Part shown: positions 44,661 to 54,613 of the stretch, piece by piece
Layout of the letters: every line of letters starts with the position of its first letter
How positions within the stretch are numbered: position 1 is the first letter of the stretch
Origin: JAFGTX01 sp942492225
GTDB taxonomy: Bacteria > Bacillota > Clostridia > Peptostreptococcales > Acidaminobacteraceae
DNA: 64,000 bases
Reading direction: 5' to 3'
NCBI GenBank assembly: GCA_942492225.1
Contig: CALODS010000001.1
Location: forward strand, 80,629 to 144,628
The notes under the pieces: generated by a model
Databases searched by the model: none
Told to the model about the DNA's origin: nothing
What the model saw: the letters and a program-made list of their open reading frames with translations, nothing else
Position numbers and translations under genes: made by a program

Positions 44661-46076
44661 TTAATAGATTTTCCTTTTAGAAGTTGATAAAATACCGAGT
44701 TCGTCACGATATTTAGCAACTGTTCTACGGGATATTTTAATCCCCAATTTATTTAACTCATCAGATACATGTTGATCACTTAAAGGCTTTTTAGTATTTT
44801 CATTGTCTATTAGATCTTTAATAACTGTCTTTATACTTTCAGCCGAAACGCCATCTCCATAGACACTGGACACACCACTTTGGAAAAAGTATTTAATTTC
44901 ATATAAGCCTCTTGGACATTGCAGGTACTTGCCACTAACCGCTCTACTCACCGTTGATTCATGTACACCAATTTCATCTGCAATATCTTTTAAGGTCAAT
45001 GTCTTTAAGTAGACAGGACCCTTTTCAAAGAAATCATACTGGGCTTTTAAAATAGCACTTACTACTCTAAATATTGTATTCCTTCTCTGTTCTATACTTT
45101 TTATTAGTTTTAAAGCATCTAATAGTTTTTTGTTAATGTACTCAACTGCATTGTCGTTAACATCCCCTGCCGTTAGCATTTTTTTGTAAAAGTTACTGAT
45201 TCTAAGTCGTGGTGCAGCAACATCATTAACAACAACAATATATTCATCATCAATTTTATTAATATACACATCCGGTGTAATATAACGTACACCTCTGAGA
45301 GAAGCGAACATTCTTCCTGGTTTTGGTTCTAGTGACCGAATGGTTTCAATTGCATCTTTTATGTCTTCAATATCTATCGACAGCTCTTTTGCAATTTTAC
45401 TTAATTTATTTTTACCTAAATCATCTAAATGTGAATCAACAATTTCTCTTGCGATTGGATCATTGTATGATCCACTAGACAATTGAATCAAAAGACATTC
45501 TCTTAAATCTCTTGCACATACACCTTGAGGTTCAAAACTCTGCAAGATAAAAAGAATGTCCTCAACTGCTTCGACATCCATATTAAATCTATCTGCAATT
45601 TCCTCTAATGCGACTTCTATATAACCATTGTCATTGATCATTTGTATCAAAAAAGCACCAATTTCTTTATCAAACCCTTTTAAAGAGGAGAGTTCAAGTT
45701 GGCTTAGTAAATGATCAATCAGTGTATCTTCACTGGCAACAAAGTTATCGTAATTGACTTCATCTTGTTCGCCACCAGAATATTTCGAATATCGCTCACC
45801 CTTATAGTCATCTTGAGTGTCTTTCCAATCAATCTTTTCAAAAATTTCTTTCGTGTCTAATGTATTTTGATTTTCTAATGGTTGAGCTGGCGGTTCTTCA
45901 CCATGAGTATTCGGTTGATTCTCGCTTTTGAGTACTGGATTACTTAGCATTTCCTCTTGTATAAAGTCGTTTAGCTCTACAGAATTAAACTGCAATATCT
46001 CAATTGCTTGTTTTAATTCTGGTGTCATGACTAACTTTTGAGATTGTACTAAGTTTAAGTTGAAATTCATTTTCAT
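44661..46076 (-). CDS. rpoN: RNA polymerase sigma-54 factor
   Basis: RpoN directs polymerase to -24/-12 promoters and needs activators such as the one at 83-1564. The 471-residue protein has the Gln-rich N-terminal activator-interacting region (LVMTPELKQAIEILQFNSVELND), the core-binding domain, a helix-turn-helix (LKDIADEIGVHESTVSRAV) and the RpoN box RRTVAKYRDELGI at the end. ATG 46076 after AGAAAGGTG is chosen. Placement beside cggR-gap is seen in other Clostridia. Confidence 0.96.
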   Translation of the reverse strand: MKMNFNLNLVQSQKLVMTPELKQAIEILQFNSVELNDFIQEEMLSNPVLKSENQPNTHGEEPPAQPLENQNTLDTKEIFEKIDWKDTQDDYKGERYSKYSGGEQDEVNYDNFVASEDTLIDHLLSQLELSSLKGFDKEIGAFLIQMINDNGYIEVALEEIADRFNMDVEAVEDILFILQSFEPQGVCARDLRECLLIQLSSGSYNDPIAREIVDSHLDDLGKNKLSKIAKELSIDIEDIKDAIETIRSLEPKPGRMFASLRGVRYITPDVYINKIDDEYIVVVNDVAAPRLRISNFYKKMLTAGDVNDNAVEYINKKLLDALKLIKSIEQRRNTIFRVVSAILKAQYDFFEKGPVYLKTLTLKDIADEIGVHESTVSRAVSGKYLQCPRGLYEIKYFFQSGVSSVYGDGVSAESIKTVIKDLIDNENTKKPLSDQHVSDELNKLGIKISRRTVAKYRDELGILSTSKRKIY

Positions 46077-46560
46077 AAGAAACACCTTTCTTCTAACACG
46101 ATTAACCTTTTATTATTATATCAGATAATTTATAGTTCTCATAGCATTATAATTTTTTGACAAAATCCTGAAACTATGTTCCAGTCTTGCATACAGGGTG
46201 TTTAGTGGAAGTTTTTTCCAATTGATAAACGTTTTCTTGATTTTTTGGCATCATTTTTGAACTGATTATTTTTAATTTAATTCACACTTAGATACCAACA
46301 AAGTGTATGAATGTATTCCATTATACGAGCACAAGGTGTTGCGCTCACAGGATACTTAGTTCATATATCTGCTTTCAAAATATAATAAGTTCTTTTGCCA
46401 CATACTATTTTCCTATTATAAGAGGTGATTTTAAAGTCTAATTTATTTTTTATAGTCACAATTTTATTGATGTATAAAATATAAAGCTACGCCATATGTT
46501 CTACCACCACTATGGATGGGCAGCTTCCTAGAGCAAGCCCTTGTTTGTTCGTTAAAAAAA
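46077..46560. other. Intergenic region upstream of rpoN
   Basis: About 480 bp hold no gene that I can support. It includes the rpoN promoter side and the downstream end of the ABC-transporter unit. Short inverted repeats are present but none is strong. Confidence 0.5.
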
Positions 46561-46585
46561 ATGGATACCCTATTAAGGTATCCAT
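46561..46585 (-). terminator. Terminator of the BMP-type ABC transporter operon
   Basis: ATGGATACC pairs with GGTATCCAT around 7 bases and is followed on the minus strand by TTTTTTTT, 25 bp after the last permease gene. Confidence 0.85.
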
Positions 46586-46610
46586 TCTGATGATAAAATT
46601 ATTTTTGTAT

Positions 46611-47549
46611 TTATCTATGACCTTTTTCGTATGGTTCACCACTTTCAGCTGGCGCAACTGCTTTACCAACAACACCTGCAAGCGCAAGTACTGTTGCAAG
46701 ATAAGGAAGCATTTGAAGGAACTCCGAAGGAATCCATCCAAGACCAAGTGATGCTGCTTGAATTTGTATTGCTTCAGCAAATCCAAAGAATAAACAAGCA
46801 AAGAACGCACCAATTGGATGCCATTTACCGAAGATCATCGCAGCTAAGGCAATAAAACCTTTTCCAGATGTCATTCCTTCTCTAAACATATTTACTGTAC
46901 CTAGAGAAAGCGAGGCACCAGCAAGTCCTGCTAAAGCACCAGAAATCATTACACAAATATAACGTACTTTATAAACATTAATACCAACTGTATCGGCTGC
47001 CTTTGGGTGCTCACCAACAGCTCTAATTCTAAGGCCAAATGGTGATTTAAACAATACATAGTATGATACAAATGTTAAGATTATAGCTAAATAAACGAAT
47101 GGTGTTAACCCACTAAATAGATCACCTAACACAGGAATATCTTCTAAGAACTTAAGATAATCAGGGTTTCTTGTGAGTGCATTAGCAACTGGATCTGTTT
47201 GACCCGAACGATGCCATACCATTTCCAGTAAAAACGCCGTTAAACTTCCAGCCAAAAGATTGATTGCTACTCCAGCTACAACTTGATTGGCTTTAAAATT
47301 AATCGCTAAAACACCTAGTAAAAGCGACGTCAAAACACCAACAACCATAGCTGCAATAACAGCGATCCAAGGACTAGAGACAAACTCCATTGCTAAAATA
47401 GCAAAGAATGCACCCATAATCATAATTCCTTCAAGTGCAATATTTACAACTCCAGAACGTTCACTAAAAACACCGCCAAGGGATGCGAAAATTAGTGGAG
47501 TGGCAAGTCTAAGGGCTGATGCAATAATCGCAATTAAAATAACTATCAT
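46611..47549 (-). CDS. ABC transporter permease, BMP/nucleoside type (second permease)
   Basis: The 312-residue integral membrane protein has about nine helices and motifs of the NupQ/YufQ group (ATPLIFASLGGVFSERSGVV NIALEGIMI near the N-terminus). It forms the membrane channel with 47549-48640. The start codon abuts the stop of the other permease gene. Together with the ATPase and lipoprotein genes it should import nucleosides or a related ligand. Ligand specificity cannot be proven from sequence. Confidence 0.92.
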   Translation of the reverse strand: MIVILIAIIASALRLATPLIFASLGGVFSERSGVVNIALEGIMIMGAFFAILAMEFVSSPWIAVIAAMVVGVLTSLLLGVLAINFKANQVVAGVAINLLAGSLTAFLLEMVWHRSGQTDPVANALTRNPDYLKFLEDIPVLGDLFSGLTPFVYLAIILTFVSYYVLFKSPFGLRIRAVGEHPKAADTVGINVYKVRYICVMISGALAGLAGASLSLGTVNMFREGMTSGKGFIALAAMIFGKWHPIGAFFACLFFGFAEAIQIQAASLGLGWIPSEFLQMLPYLATVLALAGVVGKAVAPAESGEPYEKGHR

Positions 47550-48640
47550 TACGCCACCTCTTTCTTATCTTCTTTTTTCTTGCGCGTTGTCATGATTTTA
47601 AGCATTGCTTCTCCTGCAATAAATATGATGATAATACCTTGAATAATACCAACTACCTCTTTTGGAATCCCTTCAAATTGCATTTTTCTAGCACCATTAC
47701 TCATGATACCAAATAAAAATGCTGAAGCAAGAACACCAATTGGATGGTTTTTACCCACTAAAGCAACTGCAATACCATTGAATCCATAGCCTGGTAATCC
47801 TGATGATTGATCAACTTTGTAAGTCAATCCCGCAACCGTAGTTGCACCGGCAATACCTGCAAGGGCACCAGAAATCATCATTGAAAGAATAATATTTTTA
47901 GAAATACTAATGCCACCATATTCCGAAGCATATGGGTTATGTCCAACTGATCTGATTTCATATCCCATTGTTGTTTTAAATAACAAGAACCAAATACCAA
48001 TCGCACAAGCAATAGCAATTAAAAGTCCCACATGTAGGAACGAATAACCAAAGACTGGCATAAAGGTATTTACTTTTAATAATCTTGCATTCTCAGGAAT
48101 TAATATTGAGTGTGCTTTTTGATCTCCCCCAATTAATGTTGATGGGTTTAATGCTGTTCTTACTAAAAAATTTGTCATTGCAAGCGCAATGTAGTTTAAC
48201 ATAATCGTAACGATTACTTCATGAACGCCCAATTTTGCTTTGAGAACGCCTGGAACAGCTCCCCATAAGGCGCCGCCTAAAGCGCCCACTAATAAGATTA
48301 TTGGAACAAGAATAATTCCTGGTAAATCTTGTAGTACCCAAGCTGCCGTTACTGTAGAAATTGCTCCTGCTAAATACTGACCTTCACCCCCAATGTTGAA
48401 AAGACCAGCTCTAAATGCAAATGCTACTGACAAACCTGTCAAAATTAGTGGTGTTGTCTTTAAAAGTGTTTCTCCTAATTTAGGAATTGTACCCAAACTA
48501 CCTTCAACTAATGCCGAATACGCAACAATTGGACTGTTTTCAGTTAAGATAACAAAAAAGGATCCAATTAAAAATGCTAGAATGATGGCAAGTAAAGGGT
48601 ATTTTACATTTTCAAACAAATAGTTCATTTTCTTTTGCAT
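47549..48640 (-). CDS. ABC transporter permease, BMP/nucleoside type (first permease)
   Basis: The 363-residue permease of the NupP/YufP group has the characteristic FRAGLFNIGGEGQYLAGA motif and YKVDQSSGLPGYGFNGIAVA. It has about ten membrane helices. It starts 14 bp after the ATPase gene and its stop overlaps the next permease gene, showing one translation-coupled operon. Confidence 0.92.
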   Translation of the reverse strand: MQKKMNYLFENVKYPLLAIILAFLIGSFFVILTENSPIVAYSALVEGSLGTIPKLGETLLKTTPLILTGLSVAFAFRAGLFNIGGEGQYLAGAISTVTAAWVLQDLPGIILVPIILLVGALGGALWGAVPGVLKAKLGVHEVIVTIMLNYIALAMTNFLVRTALNPSTLIGGDQKAHSILIPENARLLKVNTFMPVFGYSFLHVGLLIAIACAIGIWFLLFKTTMGYEIRSVGHNPYASEYGGISISKNIILSMMISGALAGIAGATTVAGLTYKVDQSSGLPGYGFNGIAVALVGKNHPIGVLASAFLFGIMSNGARKMQFEGIPKEVVGIIQGIIIIFIAGEAMLKIMTTRKKKEDKKEVA

Positions 48641-48654
48641 GATTTTCCTCCTTA

Positions 48655-50175
48655 TTACTTGTTTTGGCTACCGCCAGCCATCATGATACCTAGTTCTTTT
48701 TCAGTTGCATCTTTGCCATTAACAATCCCTACGATTTGGCCATCATATACAACTGCAATTCTGTCTGCAAGTGCCATTACTTCATCTAATTCTAAAGAAA
48801 CAAGTAACACCGCTTTATTATCATCTCTAACGGCCACAAGACGTTTGTGAATAAACTCAATAGCACCTACATCTACCCCTCTAGTTGGTTGTGATGCAAT
48901 AAGCAACTCTGGTTTTCTAGATAACTCTCTTGCAACAATTAGTTTTTGTTGATTACCACCTGAAAGTGATTTTGCTTCTACTTTTTCATTTGGTGTACGT
49001 ACATCAAACTCTTCAATTAATTCTAAACAAAAGTTATGAATCGTTGGATAATCTAATACACCAGATTTCGAGAATGGCGCGTCTTTATGCGACCCCAATA
49101 CGGCATTCTCAGCAAGAGTATGTTGTAAAACAAGTCCTCTCTTATGTCTATCTTCAGGAACATGTGACACACCTGCATCTATTACTGTTTTAGTTGGTTT
49201 GTTTGTAATGTCGTTTCCTAAAAGAGTCACATTGCCACCCGTTGCTTTACGAAGTCCTGTTATAACTTCTACAAGCTCAGTTTGACCATTTCCGTCAACC
49301 CCTGCAATAGCAAAAATTTCTCCAGCTCTTACATCAAAAGAAACTCCTTTTAAAGCAGGAATGCCTCTATTATCAACAGCAGACAAATTTTTAACTGACA
49401 TAACAACATCACCAGCTGTTTTCTCATCTTTATCAACTATTAAGTTAACTTTACGTCCAACCATGATTTCAGCAAGTTCATCAGTGTTCGTATTTTCATT
49501 TTGAAGCGTTTCGATTTTTTTACCACGTCTGATAACTGTTACTCGATCACTCATTGCCATAACTTCTTTTAGCTTATGGGTAATCAATATAATCGATTTG
49601 CCTTGTTGTGTTAATTTTCTCATAATTTCGCCTAGTTCATCAATCTCTTGAGGCGTTAAAACAGCAGTCGGTTCATCTAAAATTAGAATATCCGCTCCTC
49701 TGTACAATGCCTTTAAGATTTCAACCCTTTGTTGCATCCCCACGCTAATATCCTGAATCTTTACATTTGGATCAACCTTTAATCCATATTTAGTTGAAAT
49801 TTCTTCAACATCTTTAACAGCCTTATCCATATCTAGCTTTATACCGCCATTTAAAGAAGGCTCAGATCCTAGAATGATGTTCTCAGCTACTGTAAAGGGC
49901 TCAACCAACATAAAATGTTGATGCACCATACCAATCCCTAAACTAATCGCTACATTTGGATCTTTGATATTCGTCAATTTACCATTAATGTATATCTCTC
50001 CAGAAGTTGGCTCGTACAACCCGTATAGCTGATTCATCAATGTTGTCTTTCCTGCACCATTCTCTCCCAATAGTACATGAATTTCACCTTGCTCTAAAGC
50101 AAAGTTCACATTATCATTTGCTACAACTCCTGGGAAAATTTTTGTAATGTTTTTCATTTCGACTACATTAGCCAT
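48655..50175 (-). CDS. ABC transporter ATP-binding protein with two nucleotide-binding domains
   Basis: The 506-residue ATPase has two fused ABC domains, like RbsA/NupO. The first has Walker A LLGENGAGKTT, a signature region VGMQQRVEILKALYRGA and Walker B LILDEPTAVL. The second has the degenerate Walker A GVDGNGQTEL and signature LSGGNQQKLIVARELS, as usual in this type. It powers the two permeases encoded just downstream. Confidence 0.95.
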   Translation of the reverse strand: MANVVEMKNITKIFPGVVANDNVNFALEQGEIHVLLGENGAGKTTLMNQLYGLYEPTSGEIYINGKLTNIKDPNVAISLGIGMVHQHFMLVEPFTVAENIILGSEPSLNGGIKLDMDKAVKDVEEISTKYGLKVDPNVKIQDISVGMQQRVEILKALYRGADILILDEPTAVLTPQEIDELGEIMRKLTQQGKSIILITHKLKEVMAMSDRVTVIRRGKKIETLQNENTNTDELAEIMVGRKVNLIVDKDEKTAGDVVMSVKNLSAVDNRGIPALKGVSFDVRAGEIFAIAGVDGNGQTELVEVITGLRKATGGNVTLLGNDITNKPTKTVIDAGVSHVPEDRHKRGLVLQHTLAENAVLGSHKDAPFSKSGVLDYPTIHNFCLELIEEFDVRTPNEKVEAKSLSGGNQQKLIVARELSRKPELLIASQPTRGVDVGAIEFIHKRLVAVRDDNKAVLLVSLELDEVMALADRIAVVYDGQIVGIVNGKDATEKELGIMMAGGSQNK

Positions 50176-50253
50176 AATTTCCCTCCGTTTTCCCGACCCT
50201 TTGCAGGTTCAAGTGCTTCACGTTTAACTTAAAATCATTCTATAAATCTAAAA

Positions 50254-50283
50254 GGGGCCAGTTGTCTCAGACGAACTGACCCC
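50254..50283 (-). terminator. Hairpin between the lipoprotein and ATPase genes
   Basis: GGGGCCAGTT pairs with AACTGACCCC (one mismatch). Its place inside the operon, after the binding-protein gene, suits an attenuator or mRNA stabiliser that keeps the binding protein in excess over the membrane parts. Confidence 0.6.
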
Positions 50284-50309
50284 AATTATTTAAATGTGCA
50301 TTGATTTTA

Positions 50310-51392
50310 TTATAATTCAGGAACCTCAAAAGCATTAAATTCAGCTTCTGTTTGTGGTACTACAACTTTACCTTCAGCAATAGCCATTCTCCACATTTCT
50401 GCAGCAGCTACTTGTTCTTCAGATAAGTTTCCAGCATTATCAGAGTATCCTACACCATCGTTAGCGATAGAGAATAATTTCACTCCGCCTTCGAAATTTC
50501 CGTCTACAACTGATTTACCAACTGTGTAAACACCTTCATCTACTCTTTTGATCATTGAAGCAAGAACGCTTCCTTCAGAGATGTGAGATTGATCTTGGTC
50601 AACACCAATTGCCCAGAATCCTTGTTCTTCTGCAGCTTGGATAAGACCGATACCAACACCACCTGCCGCATGGAAGATTACGTCTGCACCTTGTTGATTT
50701 TGTACAGTAGCGATTTCTTTACCTTTTGCAGCATCTTCAAATGAATCAGCATAGTTACTTAATACTTCAGCATCTGGGTTTGCAGCCATAACTCCAGCTT
50801 TAAAACCATACTCAAATTTTTCTATTAATGGGAATTTCATTCCGCCAATGAAACCAACTTTGTTAGTTTCTGTAGCCATACCAGCAATAACACCAACTAA
50901 GAATGAACCTTCGTGCTCAGCAAATACAATAGAAGCAACATTATCTGCTTCAACTACTGAATCGATGATTGCAAATTTTTGATTTGGGAATTGAGCAGCA
51001 GCTGCTGCCATTGATTCGTTAAATAAGAATCCAACACCATAAACTAAATCAACTTCTGCTTCAGCAAAAGCTGTTAAGTTAGGACCATAATCATCAGCAC
51101 TTTCAGACTCAAGTACTTTTCTTTCAACACCAAAATCTGATTCTAATCTTTCAAGACCTGTCCATCCAGAATCATTGAATGATTGGTCTCCAAGTCCACC
51201 AGTATCAGTAATCATACCCATAACCATTTCAACTGTAGGCTCTTCAGCAGGTGTCTCATCAGTTGTTGCTTCCTCAGTTGTAGCTTCAGCAGCTGGTTCA
51301 GCAGCAGGTTCTTCTGCAGGCTTTGAACATCCAGCAAACATTGCCATAACTAACATAGCAACTAATAGTAAAGAAATTATTCTCTTACTCAT
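50310..51392 (-). CDS. BMP-family substrate-binding lipoprotein
   Basis: The 360-residue protein starts at ATG 51392 after GAGGAAGAAA. The lipoprotein signal ends VMAMFAGC, followed by a linker rich in Ala, Glu, Pro and Thr (residues about 25-50), then the BMP domain (GLGDQSFNDSGWTGLERLES; DVIFHAAGGVGIGLIQAAEE QG; IGVDQDQSH). Members such as PnrA and Med bind purine nucleosides. It is the first gene of the operon. Confidence 0.94.
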   Translation of the reverse strand: MSKRIISLLLVAMLVMAMFAGCSKPAEEPAAEPAAEATTEEATTDETPAEEPTVEMVMGMITDTGGLGDQSFNDSGWTGLERLESDFGVERKVLESESADDYGPNLTAFAEAEVDLVYGVGFLFNESMAAAAAQFPNQKFAIIDSVVEADNVASIVFAEHEGSFLVGVIAGMATETNKVGFIGGMKFPLIEKFEYGFKAGVMAANPDAEVLSNYADSFEDAAKGKEIATVQNQQGADVIFHAAGGVGIGLIQAAEEQGFWAIGVDQDQSHISEGSVLASMIKRVDEGVYTVGKSVVDGNFEGGVKLFSIANDGVGYSDNAGNLSEEQVAAAEMWRMAIAEGKVVVPQTEAEFNAFEVPEL

Positions 51393-51614
51393 TTTCTTCC
51401 TCCTCAAATTGTTTTGCTTTGTCTGTCTCCGTGTATATGTATCTATACAGACCATAAGACAATAATACCCCTTTTACAACAGGGGTAACATGCTACGAAG
51501 ACCTTTTCTTTTTTTCTTGATTCCTTTTTAGTAATTATGCACATACTCATTATACTCAATAGAGTATGGAACTTCAATAAACAATTCTAATTTTATAATA
51601 AATATACAAAAAAA

Positions 51615-51638
51615 GCCTCCAAGTGAACCCTTGGAGGC
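51615..51638 (-). terminator. Terminator of the glycine reductase operon
   Basis: GCCTCCAAG pairs with CTTGGAGGC and is followed on the minus strand by TTTTTTTG, 18 bp after grdD. Confidence 0.85.
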
Positions 51639-51655
51639 CGTTATTTTTTAATCTT

Positions 51656-52834
51656 TTAACATGGTGTTGCTTCTTTTGAGACATAGCCCTTGTCAGCTAA
51701 CTCTTTCATTGCTGCTTGAACATTGGCTTCACTTACTAATATAATCGGTCCAGTGCAGCCCATTCCACTTTCAGCATAGATTCCAATTTTCCAGAGAACT
51801 TGCGATGCATCTTCTAAATCCATAATATCAATACCTGATATAGATGCCGTAACAACCTCTTTAGGTGGCATTACAACTTCTTCACACACCTTAACATGAC
51901 TTTCTCTGACAAGATCATTGATGACATCTTCAAGACCTACAGCTTTAACCAAATCCAATTCGTGTTTTCTGATTGATTTTACGTCTCCTTTTGCAAGGTC
52001 AGCTGCATACTGAATTGCATTTGCTACCACAGGTGAACCAGAAGCACGTGATAAAATTAAGATTGTTCTATCATAATCAAATCCTATGCCAGGTCCATAA
52101 CCATAGCCACTGGCTTCGTAGCTACCACCTGTATTAAATGATGAAAACATTTTCATGAGTATATTGCCTGTTAATGTATCTGTAACCATGACGTCACAAG
52201 ATCCCATCAGTAAATCATTACCTCTCATAACAGAGCCACCATCAGCTCTTCCAGATTCACCAAATGTAATTGGGAAACCTTTTTTATCTAATTCTTTTAA
52301 AGCTCTTTCAACAGTTCTCGCGTTATCAACATTCAAAATCCCGACTGAAGGGCTTTCAATACCAATTGATTTGGCAGCAACAATACCATAAATTGCATTT
52401 TTGATCATTGCTTCTGTTCTATTCACTGCAGAAGTTCCTGTTGTTGTCGCTATAATCATCTCTTTACCTAATGCAGGTGTAGATACTCTACCAACAGTAG
52501 ATACCCCAATTGGGAAGTTATAATGCATTGTTACACATGAATTAAGTTCTCCACTGTCAAGCATCATTTCCATGATCTTGTGGGCATCTTCTTCAGATGT
52601 AGCTTCCACTACTCTCAATGATGTTTCACATGGTGCACCAATAATAACAACTTCAACGTCCGAAAGACGTTTTGCTGCCATTTCAGCACCTTTAATTAAG
52701 TTTTCTGGACCATGTTCACTACCAAATGTTGTAATACCAACTTTAGCTTTACTTCCAAAGTTACCTGTCTCGATAGCAGTTGCAAGATCCATAAACGCGT
52801 TACCCAATATCTTTTTTACGTTATCATTCGACAT
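51656..52834 (-). CDS. grdD: Glycine reductase complex, protein C subunit GrdD
   Basis: GrdD and GrdC form protein C, which takes the Se-carboxymethyl group from protein A and releases acetyl phosphate. The 392-residue product has the PlsX-like fold, with GITTFGSEHGPENLIKGAE, VTDTLTGNILMKMFSSF and a C-terminal Cys-rich end (GMGCTGPIIL; EATPC). It starts 10 bp after grdC and ends the cluster. Confidence 0.95.
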   Translation of the reverse strand: MSNDNVKKILGNAFMDLATAIETGNFGSKAKVGITTFGSEHGPENLIKGAEMAAKRLSDVEVVIIGAPCETSLRVVEATSEEDAHKIMEMMLDSGELNSCVTMHYNFPIGVSTVGRVSTPALGKEMIIATTTGTSAVNRTEAMIKNAIYGIVAAKSIGIESPSVGILNVDNARTVERALKELDKKGFPITFGESGRADGGSVMRGNDLLMGSCDVMVTDTLTGNILMKMFSSFNTGGSYEASGYGYGPGIGFDYDRTILILSRASGSPVVANAIQYAADLAKGDVKSIRKHELDLVKAVGLEDVINDLVRESHVKVCEEVVMPPKEVVTASISGIDIMDLEDASQVLWKIGIYAESGMGCTGPIILVSEANVQAAMKELADKGYVSKEATPC

Positions 52835-52844
52835 AGTAATACCC

Positions 52845-54383
52845 CTATTCGCCCATTAGTTGAGTGGCAAACCCTCTCATAGCCTCAGCGATCATAGCGT
52901 TGATCTCATTTTTACTTACACCTGATGTTGAACCAGTATCTCCTGTATTTCTTTCTATAACAACAGAAACACCATCAAAAAGGTTTGTCATTCTTCCTAA
53001 GAATAATGACCCCTTACCAACAATCATCGCTCTATTCATATCACCAGTTGTTAAATCTTCTTGTGCAAATCCTAGGTATGGAACACCTGATGGAATATGC
53101 CCTTGAGTTGGTGCCCAGCCTTGCATTCCATGTTTTAAACCGAATGTTTTAAGGTCGTCTCTTTCTAATTCACCACGTTTAACACCTATAGCAGCAATCA
53201 TCTTATAATTTGCTTCTGGAACGTCTCCAGCTCCAGCAGGTTTCGTGATGTCAGGATTCTGCATTTCTACAGAATACTTATCTATATCTGTAATCTTTAG
53301 ATTGCCTTTATCAAGTGGTGCAGTGATTAATGACATGATAACCGCTTGTGGAGAAGAACCAGTACCTACAGTATGTCTACCAACTAAATCTGTTCTAATT
53401 ACAGGGTTTACACCATCATTTTTACTAATCAATACTGCGAATCCACCTAAGACATCTTCTAAGATAGGTAATTCTTTTTTAACATGATCTTTACCATTCA
53501 TACCTAATTTCGCAGTTGCACCGCCAGCTACGACAACAACGTTATCATATGTGCCTGCTTGTACTAACGATGCTGCACTTATTAGGGCATGTGTAGGTGC
53601 TGCACAGAATCCTCTCAAGTCAGATCCAGTTGCATTAACAGCGCCAACAGCTTCGGCAATAGACTTTGCAAAGTTACCACCACCACGTTGGTTCATATCA
53701 CCACATGCTTCTTCTGAACATTCAATAACGTAATCTACGTCTTCAACGTTCATATTACTTTTAGCAACTAAGTTTTTAAATGCTAAAATTCCTGATGCTT
53801 TTACGACTAAATTTTCGTACATAACATGAGCGTTTAAGTTAACGTCAAAATCATGTGCTCTTTTACAACAGCCTACTACTTTGCCATCGTTGTAAATACC
53901 TTCTGCATGCTCTTCAGCAATCAATCTTTCAATTTCTACAAGTTCAATACCTTTTCCAAGTCTTTCTAATTCTGCTTCAGTTGCTAGAGGATTTGTTGCA
54001 TAAATATCTTTTATTTCTTTTGCAAAGTTTACTTCAATATTAATTACGTCAAAAACGTCTGCTAATTGTAGCATCGCAATAAATTCTTTTTGTGGCATAA
54101 TTTCACCAAATTTACCAAAACGATCAGGGTTTTTTGTTGATTGTCCAACCCATGGCTTTTCAAATTCACCTAATTCAGCAGGTGTAATGTTTCCAATATA
54201 TGTTTGATTCGGTGGGTATTTAACGACTTCTTCGAAGCTTCTTAAATTTTCATTTACTTTTTTTAAATATTCAGACGTTGGATTTGTTAACTTCTCCATA
54301 GTTTGAGTCGTACCATTATGAAGAATCATGTCCGGTGTATGAATTAATACATATCCTGAACCTTTTACAACAGAATAGCTCAT
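52845..54383 (-). CDS. grdC: Glycine reductase complex, protein C subunit GrdC
   Basis: The 512-residue GrdC is FabH-like and carries the Cys that forms the acetyl thioester intermediate, with candidate motifs VIECSEEACGDMNQRGGGNF and DLRGFCAAPTHALISAASLV. The start is ATG 54383 with GGAGGTAATAAA upstream. A hairpin terminator lies between grdB and grdC, so grdCD may be transcribed at a lower level or from their own promoter. Confidence 0.95.
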   Translation of the reverse strand: MSYSVVKGSGYVLIHTPDMILHNGTTQTMEKLTNPTSEYLKKVNENLRSFEEVVKYPPNQTYIGNITPAELGEFEKPWVGQSTKNPDRFGKFGEIMPQKEFIAMLQLADVFDVINIEVNFAKEIKDIYATNPLATEAELERLGKGIELVEIERLIAEEHAEGIYNDGKVVGCCKRAHDFDVNLNAHVMYENLVVKASGILAFKNLVAKSNMNVEDVDYVIECSEEACGDMNQRGGGNFAKSIAEAVGAVNATGSDLRGFCAAPTHALISAASLVQAGTYDNVVVVAGGATAKLGMNGKDHVKKELPILEDVLGGFAVLISKNDGVNPVIRTDLVGRHTVGTGSSPQAVIMSLITAPLDKGNLKITDIDKYSVEMQNPDITKPAGAGDVPEANYKMIAAIGVKRGELERDDLKTFGLKHGMQGWAPTQGHIPSGVPYLGFAQEDLTTGDMNRAMIVGKGSLFLGRMTNLFDGVSVVIERNTGDTGSTSGVSKNEINAMIAEAMRGFATQLMGE

Positions 54384-54531
54384 TTTATTACCTCCGCAAT
54401 TATATTAATTTAAAGCGTTATCCATTATATAATTGCTTGTTACAATTATGCCAATGGTTACCGCAAACAATAAAGAGTATGCACTTTACAGTGACACCTC
54501 TTACATCCAACTATTCATTAGATGACTTTAT

Positions 54532-54567
54532 AAAAGAAGGCGGCAGCAATAGCCGCCGCCTTCTTTT
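54532..54567 (-). terminator. Intra-operon terminator between grdB and grdC
   Basis: AAAAGAAGGCGGC pairs with GCCGCCTTCTTTT. This is a very stable stem with T-rich sequence after it on the minus strand. It would reduce read-through into grdCD. Confidence 0.8.
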
Positions 54568-54613
54568 AACTAATTTCTTATATATCTTAGCTATCATTAA
54601 GATTGCCAGACTT

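Noticed and set aside
46487..46813. 108-residue minus-strand frame at the end of the permease gene
   Set aside because: It overlaps the well-supported permease out of frame and its tail crosses the terminator.
51393..51610. Purine riboswitch ahead of the BMP lipoprotein gene
   Set aside because: The conserved purine-aptamer core segments are not present. Only a small ACCCC/GGGGT hairpin is seen.
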